Shown in pieces: positions 1 through 6,037 of a stretch of 18,313 bases of DNA. Position 1 is the stretch's first letter, and every line of letters starts with the position of its first letter. A program made the position numbers and the translations under genes. The notes under the pieces were generated by a model that worked only from the letters and a program-made list of their open reading frames with translations, did no database searches and was not told the DNA's origin. Location of the stretch: the NCBI GenBank assembly GCA_947446155.1, contig CANFFZ010000039.1, positions 1 to 18,313 on the forward strand. Reading direction: 5' to 3'. The stretch comes from Chloroflexota bacterium (lineage in GTDB: Bacteria; Chloroflexota; Dehalococcoidia; UBA2979).

Positions 1-60
1 CGCCTCGCGCAGCTTGCCAATGATCTCCTCGGCCCCGTACCGCTTCCGCTTCGCAACCAT
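1..60 (-). CDS. IS3-family transposase OrfA, N-terminal fragment
   Basis: Twenty codons are visible from ATG at 60-58 running off the window edge. They read MVAKRKRYGAEEIIGKLREA. The pattern KRKRY-x-AEEII-x-KLREA is the start of the helix-turn-helix DNA-binding domain (HTH_Tnp_1 type) of IS3-family OrfA proteins, which bind the element's terminal repeats. An A/G-rich stretch (GGGGTCTTGGG on the minus strand) lies just upstream as a possible ribosome site. Family assignment is good for so short a piece; the exact IS subgroup cannot be given. Confidence 0.75.
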   Translation of the reverse strand, partial: MVAKRKRYGAEEIIGKLREA

Positions 61-77
61 CCCAAGACCCCTTCCTG

Positions 78-106
78 TCCACCGCGATTCTCTCGCTCGC
101 GGTGGA
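78..106. repeat. 9-bp inverted repeat in the IS leader
   Basis: TCCACCGCG (78-86) and CGCGGTGGA (98-106) are perfect complements around an 11-base loop. The repeat lies between the putative IS end and the orfA start codon. It could fold in read-through RNA and hide the orfA start from outside transcription, as known for some IS elements; that role is inference. Confidence 0.5.
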
Positions 107-158
107 TCTGTTTCAGGGGGTCAGGTCACGTTGCCGGGTGGGGAGTGTTGTTGCCATG

Positions 159-178
159 CGGCAGTATACGAACTGCCG
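159..178. repeat. 7-bp inverted repeat downstream of the VOC gene
   Basis: CGGCAGT (159-165) and ACTGCCG (172-178) pair across a 6-base loop. The repeat lies 57 bases past the stop of the minus-strand CoA-transferase/VOC pair and 30 bases from the IS end. It could be a weak terminator for that pair, but no U-run follows it on the minus strand. The rest of 129-234 shows nothing recognisable. Confidence 0.35.
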
Positions 179-234
179 ATATCAGGTCGCCGGCCGGCTC
201 CGCGTCGACGGCATCTGAGGTGGGCTGCCCTCGA

Positions 235-621
235 TCAGGCGGGGCGCGCGGCCGGCTGGAAGAGTTCGATCGCGTTGCCTGAAGAATCGTCTACCAGCAC
301 CTGGTTGCCACCGTTGCCGATGATGATGTCGCTCCGGAAGGAGCAGCCCGCAGCCTTCATCTGGGCGAAGGTGGCATCAAGGTCTTTGACTTCGATCTGG
401 ATGCGGTTCCAACAACCCGGCGCGGGAGCCTTCCCGTCCGGCATGGACGTGCCCGCACCACCAGCGCCGGGGCGGTTCAGCAGCAGTCGGAGTTCGCCAC
501 GCGAGAGCATGGCAAAGCCGGGGGCCGGATGCTGTTCCACCGCGAATCCGAGGTGATCCCTGTAGAACGGGATCGCCGCATCCACATCGTTCACGATGTA
601 TCTGACGCTCACGGGACTCAT
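235..621 (-). CDS. VOC-family (glyoxalase/bleomycin-resistance fold) protein
   Basis: A 128-residue protein with the single-module vicinal oxygen chelate pattern. It starts with a beta strand and the DVDAAIPFYRDHLGF helix (about residues 12-26), typical of glyoxalase-like domains. The second half repeats the fold with IQIEVKDLDATFAQMKAAG and ends VDDSSGNAIELFQP, where the Glu of xxELFQ is a usual metal ligand. VOC proteins include metal-dependent lyases, isomerases, dioxygenases and drug-binding proteins; the substrate cannot be read from sequence. A longer reading frame exists upstream, but ATG at 621 is preferred because AGGAG sits 6 bases before it. That site includes the end of the CoA-transferase TAG stop (629-631), so the two genes are likely translationally coupled. 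The link suggests a role in the same acyl-CoA or organic acid pathway, which is inference. Confidence 0.88.
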   Translation of the reverse strand: MSPVSVRYIVNDVDAAIPFYRDHLGFAVEQHPAPGFAMLSRGELRLLLNRPGAGGAGTSMPDGKAPAPGCWNRIQIEVKDLDATFAQMKAAGCSFRSDIIIGNGGNQVLVDDSSGNAIELFQPAARPA

Positions 622-628
622 GGCACTC

Positions 629-1837
629 CTACGAAAGCAAACGGCCGACGGTGACTCCGGCAGCCCGGAGTGCGTCGAGTCTCGTCTGATCATAACCAAG
701 GACTTCCGCCAACACCTCGTCCGTGTGCTCGCCGAGGAGTGGGGAGCGCCCCTGCTTGACGGCGCCGCGCATGCGCAGCGGGTGACGCATCAGCGGCACG
801 CGGCCGTTCTCCGGGTGGTCGACGTACTGGATGAAGCCACGCGCCTTCAGGTGCGGGTCGGTGAACAGGTCCTCCGTGTCGAAGACGTACGAGGCAGGAC
901 AACCCGCTCCGGCGATGATCTCCATCACCTCGTGCTTGTCATGCTGCAACGTCCACTCCTGGATCACCTCGCGGAACTCCTCGGAGTGCTCCGCGCGCGC
1001 CGTGGGCGAGCAGAAGCGCGAGTCTTCGAGCAGTTCGGGGCGTCCGATGGCGATGCACAGCGCGTCGATCATCTGCGTGGTGGCCGGGAAGATGAATACC
1101 CAGTCGTTGGGCTGGTCGCCCTTGCACGGGTAGAGGCCACCCCCAGCGCGTCCCCGACGCACACCGTGGCGTTCGGCGGGTTGCTGCTCCCAGAATGACG
1201 GATCCAGGGTGCGCATGAACATCGTCACGGCTTCCTGCATCGAGATTTCGATCATCTGGCCGAGGCCGGTGCGCTGCTGCTCGACGTATGCGGCGGCCAC
1301 GCCGAGGGCGGCCTGGATGCCGGTGCCGGAGTCGCCGATGGTGGGCCCAACGATCATCGGGGGGCCGTCGGGATCGCCGGTGGTGGAGAAGGAACCGGCC
1401 GCGGCCTGTGCCACCCAGTCGTAGGCGTTGTAGTCCTTGTACGGCCCACTCAGGCCGAAGCCCTTGATCCGTACGTAGATCAGGCGAGGGTTGAGCGGCC
1501 GCAGGACCTCATCGGTCAGGCCCATGCCCTCGATGACGCCGGGGCCGAAGTTCTCCACGAGCACGTCGGCTTTGCCGACTAGTTCAAGGAAGGCCTCCCG
1601 GCCCGTCGGCTGGCGCAGGTCGAGGACGACGCTGCGCTTGTTGCCGTTGTAGTTCATGAAGTACTGGGGATCGGCCTTGAACTTGCCGAGGCCCTTGCCG
1701 GTGTACCGACCGGCGTCGCCGGTAGGACGCTCGATCTTGATCACATCGGCGCCCAGCCAGGCGAGGTACTGCGCGCACGAGGGCCCGGCCTCGTACTGCG
1801 TCATATCGAGGACGCGCATGCCATCGAGTGAAGCCAC
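629..1837 (-). CDS. Class III CoA-transferase (CaiB/BaiF family)
   Basis: A 402-residue protein, the usual length for the formyl-CoA transferase/CaiB/BaiF family, which moves CoA between a thioester donor and a carboxylic acid acceptor in the cytosol. The N-terminus has the family Rossmann-type CoA-binding start (MRVLDMTQYEAGP, then YLAWLGADVIKIERP at about 24-38) and the strand KRSVVLDLRQPTGR. The catalytic aspartate that forms the acyl anhydride is most likely Asp169 in PTIGDSGTG. The start is GTG at 1837, with GGAGGGAG about 5 bases upstream on the minus strand; the in-frame ATG at codon 7 would cut off the conserved first strand's lead-in. It is followed by the VOC gene with 7 bases between stop and start. 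The donor and acceptor acids are unknown; genes of this type often serve the activation of xenobiotic, bile, carnitine or oxalate-type acids. Confidence 0.93.
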   Translation of the reverse strand: MASLDGMRVLDMTQYEAGPSCAQYLAWLGADVIKIERPTGDAGRYTGKGLGKFKADPQYFMNYNGNKRSVVLDLRQPTGREAFLELVGKADVLVENFGPGVIEGMGLTDEVLRPLNPRLIYVRIKGFGLSGPYKDYNAYDWVAQAAAGSFSTTGDPDGPPMIVGPTIGDSGTGIQAALGVAAAYVEQQRTGLGQMIEISMQEAVTMFMRTLDPSFWEQQPAERHGVRRGRAGGGLYPCKGDQPNDWVFIFPATTQMIDALCIAIGRPELLEDSRFCSPTARAEHSEEFREVIQEWTLQHDKHEVMEIIAGAGCPASYVFDTEDLFTDPHLKARGFIQYVDHPENGRVPLMRHPLRMRGAVKQGRSPLLGEHTDEVLAEVLGYDQTRLDALRAAGVTVGRLLS

Positions 1838-1895
1838 CGTCGCTCCCTCCAGGCTGGGGCAGCGCGAGTCTACACCGACAAGGCGAGTGCGCGGA

Positions 1896-1901
1896 TAGGA
1901 T
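1896..1901 (+). promoter_or_regulatory. Possible -10 element (TAGGAT)
   Basis: TAGGAT matches the TAnnnT form of a bacterial -10 box and lies in the divergent gap before the LLM gene. The expected start of transcription would fall inside the adjacent inverted repeat. No convincing -35 box is seen. This call rests on sequence appearance only. Confidence 0.3.
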
Positions 1902-1934
1902 GGCGCCTCCGCCCCAGTTCTGGGCGGAGGCGCC
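1902..1934. repeat. Perfect 13-bp inverted repeat in a divergent intergenic region
   Basis: GGCGCCTCCGCCC (1902-1914) and GGGCGGAGGCGCC (1922-1934) are perfect complements around a 7-base loop. The repeat lies between the CoA-transferase (minus, start 1837) and the LLM gene (plus, start 2015), directly after a -10-like TAGGAT. No U-run follows on either strand, so it does not look like an intrinsic terminator. Its right arm contains GGAGG, placed 6 bases before an ATG at 1936, so folding would hide that ribosome site. It could be an operator, an RNA hairpin that controls translation, or a remnant. Confidence 0.6.
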
Positions 1935-1935
1935 G

Positions 1936-1992
1936 ATGTCGAATGTGCTGGAAGTCACAGACCGCGGTCACATACGCGTCACCGGCACCTGA
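1936..1992 (+). pseudogene. Putative N-terminal remnant of an enoyl-CoA hydratase (18 codons)
   Basis: ATG at 1936, with GGAGG 6 bases upstream, opens an 18-codon frame, MSNVLEVTDRGHIRVTGT, ending at TGA 1990-1992. The first 15 residues look like the N-terminus of enoyl-CoA hydratase/isomerase (crotonase) proteins. Those commonly begin M-S-x-V-L-x-V-x-D-R-G-x-V-R-V and then continue T-L-N-R-P, which is missing here. I infer that the rest of the gene was lost by deletion or recombination, leaving its ribosome site and first codons. The LLM gene starts 22 bases later. The alternative is a leader peptide or an upstream reading frame for the LLM gene. The short length keeps confidence low. Confidence 0.4.
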
Positions 1993-2014
1993 GCACGATC
2001 GAGGGAGCGCGACC

Positions 2015-2923
2015 ATGGATCTCGGACTCTTCACCTTCGGCTCACGCCTCGCCACCATCGTGGGCGACGCCGTCCGCGCGGAGGACGAGGGCTTCGCGAT
2101 GTTCACGATGGCGAACATCGCGGGCCACGACGCGATCGGCGCGATGACCGTCGCTGGCACCCGCACCTCGCGCATCCGGCTTGCCACCGGCGTCGTGCCG
2201 ACGTTCCCGCGCCACCCGACGGCAATGGCGCAGCAGGCGCTGACCGCGCAGGCAGCGAGCGGCGGACGGTTCACGCTCGGCATCGGCCTCTCGCACAAAG
2301 TCACGATCGAGGGTGGCTACGGGCTGTCGTTCGACCGCCCCGCGGTCCATATGCGCGAGTACCTGAGTGTGCTGATGCCGCTGCTGCACCTCGAGCCCGT
2401 CCAGTTCGACGGCGAGCGATACCACGTCCGTGCCACGCTGCGGACGCATGACACCACCCCTGTCCGTTGCCTGATCGCCGCGATGGCGCCGGTCATGCTG
2501 AACCTCGCGGGATCGATGGCCGACGGCACCATCCTCTGGATGACCGGTGGCCGAGCCGTCGGTGAGCACATCGTCCCTCGGATCACGCGAGCGGCAGCCG
2601 CTGCTGGCCGGCCGGCGCCCGAGGTGGTGTGCATGCTGCCGATCGCGCTCACCTCCGACCCGGTCGAGGCACGCGCGAAGGCCGCCGGCCAGTTCGAGAA
2701 CTACGGCCGCCTGCCCTCGTACCGCGCGATGCTCGACAAGGAGGGCGTCGAAGGCCCGGGCGATGTCGCGATCGTGGGGGACGAGGCGACCCTGCGCGCC
2801 GAACTCGGGCACCTGCGCGACGCCGGGGCAACGACCTTCGTCGGCGGGCTGTTCGACGCCGGCGATGGCTCGGCGGAGCGGACGCGCGCCTTCCTCGCCT
2901 CGGTGTTGGGGGAGTACCGCTAG
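2015..2923 (+). CDS. LLM-class F420-dependent oxidoreductase
   Basis: A 302-residue luciferase-like monooxygenase family protein. Family marks include the N-terminal strand MDLGLFTFG, the helix region AVRAEDEGFAMFTMANIAGHDAIGAM and the core IRLATGVVPTFPRHPTAMAQQ (about residues 54-75). They continue with the ASGGRFTLGIGLSHK segment and a C-terminal VGDEATLRAELGHLRDAGATTF module. The set matches the F420-type subgroup (TIGR03564-like) rather than two-subunit luciferases. Such enzymes transfer hydride between reduced or oxidised deazaflavin F420 and an organic substrate in the cytosol; the substrate is unknown. The ATG at 2015 is chosen over an upstream GTG at 1943 because the family starts at MDLG and GAGGGAG lies 8 bases ahead. 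The TAG stop shares CTAG (2920-2923) with the convergent APH-fold gene. Confidence 0.92.
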   Translation: MDLGLFTFGSRLATIVGDAVRAEDEGFAMFTMANIAGHDAIGAMTVAGTRTSRIRLATGVVPTFPRHPTAMAQQALTAQAASGGRFTLGIGLSHKVTIEGGYGLSFDRPAVHMREYLSVLMPLLHLEPVQFDGERYHVRATLRTHDTTPVRCLIAAMAPVMLNLAGSMADGTILWMTGGRAVGEHIVPRITRAAAAAGRPAPEVVCMLPIALTSDPVEARAKAAGQFENYGRLPSYRAMLDKEGVEGPGDVAIVGDEATLRAELGHLRDAGATTFVGGLFDAGDGSAERTRAFLASVLGEYR

Positions 2924-3999
2924 CCCAGGCTGTCGAGGACGCCGAGCGCTCCCCGTGCCTCGATCGCCGCGCACAGCCGCTCGATCCCCTGCGCGTGGAC
3001 ACGGTCCATCCGAGGGTTGGGCGACGGGGAACCGGCCCCGATCGTGAACACCGCCAGTGAGGCGAGCAGCGCGATGTTGTAGTCGCGCTCAAACTCCGCG
3101 CGGTCGTACGTCGCTCCGCCTGCGGCCAGCGCCTCGAGGTACGCCTCGATACACGGCCCCTCGACGACGGCGCGCGCCGAGAGCTCCAGGTCCAACCCGA
3201 GGAAGTAGGCGAGGTCGTATGCGCCTCGCGTGCGGCAGGCGAACTGCCAGTCGATCGCGGCCACCTCGATGAGGGCGTCCCCGCTGAAGAACAGGTTGTC
3301 GAGGCGGAAATCGCCGTGCGTCAGCGTCCGAGGTGGCCGTGCGATCGCCTCCAGCAATGGCACATACGCCTCGGCCAGCCGCCCGCGCGAGGCGCGCACG
3401 TTCGGCGTCAGCAGCGTCCCGGCGACATCGAGGGCGCGTGCGAAAGCACCGGCGACGCGCGAGGCACGCGTGAGACCCACGGTGGTGTCCGGCAACCACT
3501 CGGCCACCTCGATCTCGGGGGAGTTCCACCACGTCGCATGGTGCGCACCGATGGCGCGGGCGACCGCGAGCGCCTGGTCCGGTGTGCAGGAGCGCTCCTG
3601 GTCGCCCTGCACGAGCGGGTCGAGGTGCTCCAGCAGCAGCACGCACTCGCCCGGCCCACCGAGCACGACCGCGTGCGCCTGAGGTGTGCGGAGCGGCGTC
3701 CGCGTCGCGAACTGCTCGTAGAACCGCACCTCGCGTTCGTACCAGCCCTGGAAGACGGCGACGCCGCGCACACCGGGCGTCCCGAACTTCGCGACGAGCC
3801 GCACCGGCCCCGGCTCGCCCTCGTACGTGAGCGCGAGGTGGAACGCGTCGCCGTTGACCCCGCCGCGCTCGCCGACCGGCTTCGCGGACACGCTCGCGAC
3901 GTGTGAGGCCGCTGGGAGTGCTCCGGAGGCATGCAGGGATGCATCGACCCAGGCGGTCGTCAGGTCCCCGACGCTGAACGGGGCCGCTTTGGAGGTCAC
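2920..3999 (-). CDS. APH-fold phosphotransferase (aminoglycoside/ecdysteroid kinase-like)
   Basis: A 359-residue kinase-like protein. A probable ATP-binding lysine lies in VRLVAKFG (Lys71). The catalytic loop is HGDFRLDNLFF (His228-Gly-Asp230, Asn235), followed by the metal-binding IDWQFACRTRGAYDLAYFLG (Asp250). This spacing fits the APH/choline kinase superfamily, and the DWQ motif with the RGAYDLAYFL follow-up resembles the ecdysteroid-kinase-like branch. Such enzymes phosphorylate hydroxyl groups on small molecules; the substrate is not predictable and antibiotic resistance should not be assumed. The open frame runs upstream to 4212, but GTG at 3999 is the likely start: it overlaps the amidase stop as GTGA and has GGAG 8 bases ahead. 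The TAG stop is shared with the convergent LLM gene. Confidence 0.87.
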   Translation of the reverse strand: MTSKAAPFSVGDLTTAWVDASLHASGALPAASHVASVSAKPVGERGGVNGDAFHLALTYEGEPGPVRLVAKFGTPGVRGVAVFQGWYEREVRFYEQFATRTPLRTPQAHAVVLGGPGECVLLLEHLDPLVQGDQERSCTPDQALAVARAIGAHHATWWNSPEIEVAEWLPDTTVGLTRASRVAGAFARALDVAGTLLTPNVRASRGRLAEAYVPLLEAIARPPRTLTHGDFRLDNLFFSGDALIEVAAIDWQFACRTRGAYDLAYFLGLDLELSARAVVEGPCIEAYLEALAAGGATYDRAEFERDYNIALLASLAVFTIGAGSPSPNPRMDRVHAQGIERLCAAIEARGALGVLDSLG

Positions 4000-5315
4000 A
4001 GCAGCGGCTCCAGCACTTCGCCGAGTGCCAGCAGTTCCTCGTCGCGCCCGAAGCGTGCCACCACCTGCATGCCGAGGGGCATCGAGTCCACGCGACCAGC
4101 CGGGAGAGTGAGCGCTGGCATCCCCGCGTGTGTCCACGGCAGGTTCATCGTTGGGTCGCCCGTCGAGCGGAGGCCGAGCGGTGCGGGCGCGGTCGCCGGC
4201 GGGCAGGCCCACGCATCGAGACCGTGTGCGTCCATCAGCGTTTCGAGGGCAGTGCGCAGCGCCTCGCGGCCCGACAGGCCCTCGGCGCGCTGGGTGGGGG
4301 TGACGAGGGCGCCTGCGTCGAACAGCGCGGAACTCGCCGCGCGCACGAGACTGCCCCAGCGCGCGAACCGCTCGAGGTGCTGCTCGCGGAACTCGACTGT
4401 GGCGAGGTTGCGATGCCGCTCGTTGATCGCCTCGATGTCCCCGAGCGCGGGGACACGTCGGATCGTGACGCCAGCGGCCTCGAGGGTGCGCAGCGACTCC
4501 TCGAAAGCGGCACGGGCGGCGGGTTCGGTCTGGTCGAGGTAAGGCCCGTCCGGCACGCCGAGCGTGATCGCGGCGGGTGCCTCGACCCCCTCGCGCCAGC
4601 CATCGAGCAGCACGGCGGCAACGAGGCGCATCCCGGCGGAGTCCTGCGTGAACGCGCCGACGTGGTCGACCGAGGGTGAGTAATAGAGGACGCCGTCGCT
4701 CGGAATGCGCCCGTACGTTGGCTTGAAGCCGACCACGCCACAGAACGCCGCCGGACGGATCACGGAACCGACCGTCTGCGTCCCGAGCGCCACGAGGGCG
4801 TACCCGGCAGCCACGGCGGCGGCGGACCCGCTGCTCGATCCGCCCGGCGTCCGGAGCGGGTCGTGTGGATTCGTCGTCGCCCCCGGATCGAAGTAGGCGA
4901 ACTCCGTGGTCACGGTCTTGCCGAGGATCAGCGCGCCGGCCTCACGCAGGCGACGGACAGCGGGGCCCTCGGTGAGCGGGAACGCCTCGGCCGGCAGAGC
5001 GGAGCCAGCACGGGTCGGCATGCCGTCCACCGCGATGATGTCCTTCACGCCGACCAGGACGCCGTACAGCGGCGGTCGCGAGGCTGCGTCCGGGTAACGA
5101 GCGGCGAGTGCCACTGCCTCCGCGACCAGACGCTCGCGACGCCCCACCTCGGGCAGCAGCGCACGCGTCGCCCCATCGAAGGCGTCGAGGCGGTCGCAGG
5201 CCTCGATCACGTGACGCTCGACGGGCAGCGAGCCGCTGCGCAACGCGGCGGCGATCGGCGCCAGTGGCGCGTGAGGGAGCGAGGAATGTGGGCGACGTGG
5301 CATGCGCGCGATCAT
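3996..5315 (-). CDS. Amidase (amidase-signature family)
   Basis: A 439-residue amidase-signature hydrolase, which splits amide bonds through a Ser-cisSer-Lys triad in the cytosol. All three residues can be placed: Lys91 in GVLVGVKDII, Ser160 in the glycine/serine-rich GGSSSGSA, and nucleophile Ser184 in TVGSVIRPAAFCGVVGFKPT. The Lys-to-Ser distances (69 and 93) match the family. The protein could resemble malonamidase-like or general aliphatic/aryl amidases; it has no partners typical of GatCAB, so tRNA amidation is unlikely. ATG at 5315 is used; ATG at 5303 is also possible, and neither has a strong ribosome site. The gene lies 26 bases after the EAL frame and overlaps the APH-fold gene by GTGA, so the three are probably one transcript. 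Confidence 0.92.
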   Translation of the reverse strand: MIARMPRRPHSSLPHAPLAPIAAALRSGSLPVERHVIEACDRLDAFDGATRALLPEVGRRERLVAEAVALAARYPDAASRPPLYGVLVGVKDIIAVDGMPTRAGSALPAEAFPLTEGPAVRRLREAGALILGKTVTTEFAYFDPGATTNPHDPLRTPGGSSSGSAAAVAAGYALVALGTQTVGSVIRPAAFCGVVGFKPTYGRIPSDGVLYYSPSVDHVGAFTQDSAGMRLVAAVLLDGWREGVEAPAAITLGVPDGPYLDQTEPAARAAFEESLRTLEAAGVTIRRVPALGDIEAINERHRNLATVEFREQHLERFARWGSLVRAASSALFDAGALVTPTQRAEGLSGREALRTALETLMDAHGLDAWACPPATAPAPLGLRSTGDPTMNLPWTHAGMPALTLPAGRVDSMPLGMQVVARFGRDEELLALGEVLEPLL

Positions 5316-5341
5316 ACCGGTCGCGTGCGCCTCGATGAGGG

Positions 5342-6034
5342 CTAGGCCGCAGCGCGGTGGGCGGTTTCCGCGCGCATCATGGCCGCCATTGTGGTCGCGT
5401 CCACGGCGGGCGAGTAGTAGTAGCCCTGCGCGAGGTCGCAGCCGATCTCGCGCACCAGGTCGAGGTCACGCTCGCGCTCGACGCCCTCGGCAACGACCGT
5501 GAGCCCGAGGGCGTGGCCCAGGGCGACCAGCGCCTCCACGATGGCGCGATCGCCCGCGGACTGGTCCATCCCCTGGATGAAGGAGCGGTCGATCTTCAGC
5601 GTCTGCACCGGGAAGTGACGCAACCGCCCGAGCCAGGAGTGGCCGATCCCGAAGTCGTCGATGGCCGTCGTGATGCCGATGGCATGCAGTTCGTGCAGCA
5701 CCTCGATGACGGCGTCCATCGTCAGGCTGGCGGTGGTCTCGGTCAGTTCGAGTTCGAGTAGTTCCGGCTGCAGGCCCGTGCGATCGAGGATGCCCCGCAC
5801 GATGCGGCCGAGGCCGGGCACCATCAACTGGCGTGGCGACAGGTTCACGGCCATGCGCACGGGCGCCATGCCTTCGTCGATCCAGGCCTGCATCTGCGCA
5901 CAGGACTGCTCCAGGACCCATTCCCCAACGGACACGATCAGGCCGGTCTCCTCCAGCAGGGGGATGAAGTCCATTGGGGGCACCGAGCCGCGCACCGCGT
6001 GTCGCCAGCGCAGCAGCGCCTCCACGGCCCGCAA
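5342..6034 (-). CDS. EAL domain (c-di-GMP phosphodiesterase) fragment after an in-frame TAG
   Basis: This frame continues the GGDEF protein directly after an amber codon (6040-6038). It encodes nearly the whole EAL domain, which hydrolyses cyclic di-GMP. Catalytic and metal residues are present: EALLRW, NLSPRQL, ELTETTAS, DDFGIGHSWL, LKIDRSFI, VAEGVERERD and QGYYYSP. The DDFG loop reads GIGHSWL rather than the common GTGYSSL. The domain's first strand (FEIYYQPQID) lies upstream of the stop, so a restart at TTG 6034 or GTG 6025 would give a truncated barrel. The TTG has AGGAA directly against it with no spacing; the GTG has AGGA about 10 bases upstream. The protein is active only if the stop is read through, is a sequence error, or reinitiation suffices. 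The intact motifs suggest a recent lesion. Confidence 0.8.
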   Translation of the reverse strand: MRAVEALLRWRHAVRGSVPPMDFIPLLEETGLIVSVGEWVLEQSCAQMQAWIDEGMAPVRMAVNLSPRQLMVPGLGRIVRGILDRTGLQPELLELELTETTASLTMDAVIEVLHELHAIGITTAIDDFGIGHSWLGRLRHFPVQTLKIDRSFIQGMDQSAGDRAIVEALVALGHALGLTVVAEGVERERDLDLVREIGCDLAQGYYYSPAVDATTMAAMMRAETAHRAAA

Positions 6035-6037
6035 TTC

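Larger units (their letters stand above)
1..128 (-). mobile_element. End of an IS3-family insertion sequence (partial)
   Basis: The left edge of the window is the 5' end of an IS3-type element that runs out of the window to the left. Two signs are visible. The minus strand from position 60 encodes an IS3 OrfA-like N-terminus. The presumed terminal repeat, read on the minus strand from 128, begins TGACCTGACCCCCTG, which resembles IS3-family ends in starting with TG and having a C-rich run. Between them, 78-86 and 98-106 form a 9-bp inverted repeat in the leader. The boundary at 128 is inferred from the repeat's appearance. The other end and any target duplication lie outside the window. Confidence 0.72.

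Noticed and set aside
596..1198. Long open frames antisense to the CoA-transferase and, likewise, inside most other genes (for example 2042-2974 minus, 3316-3906 plus, 7946-9397 plus, 14932-16128 minus).
   Set aside because: They are rich in Arg, Ala, Pro and Gly, show no recognisable domain, and mirror well-supported genes; this is expected in GC-rich DNA.
1902..1934. Intrinsic terminator reading of the 13-bp inverted repeat.
   Set aside because: It lies between divergent gene starts and has no U-run on either strand.
2920..3999. Antibiotic resistance call for the APH-fold protein.
   Set aside because: The fold is shared by many small-molecule kinases, and the DWQ motif looks more like the ecdysteroid-kinase branch than known resistance enzymes.
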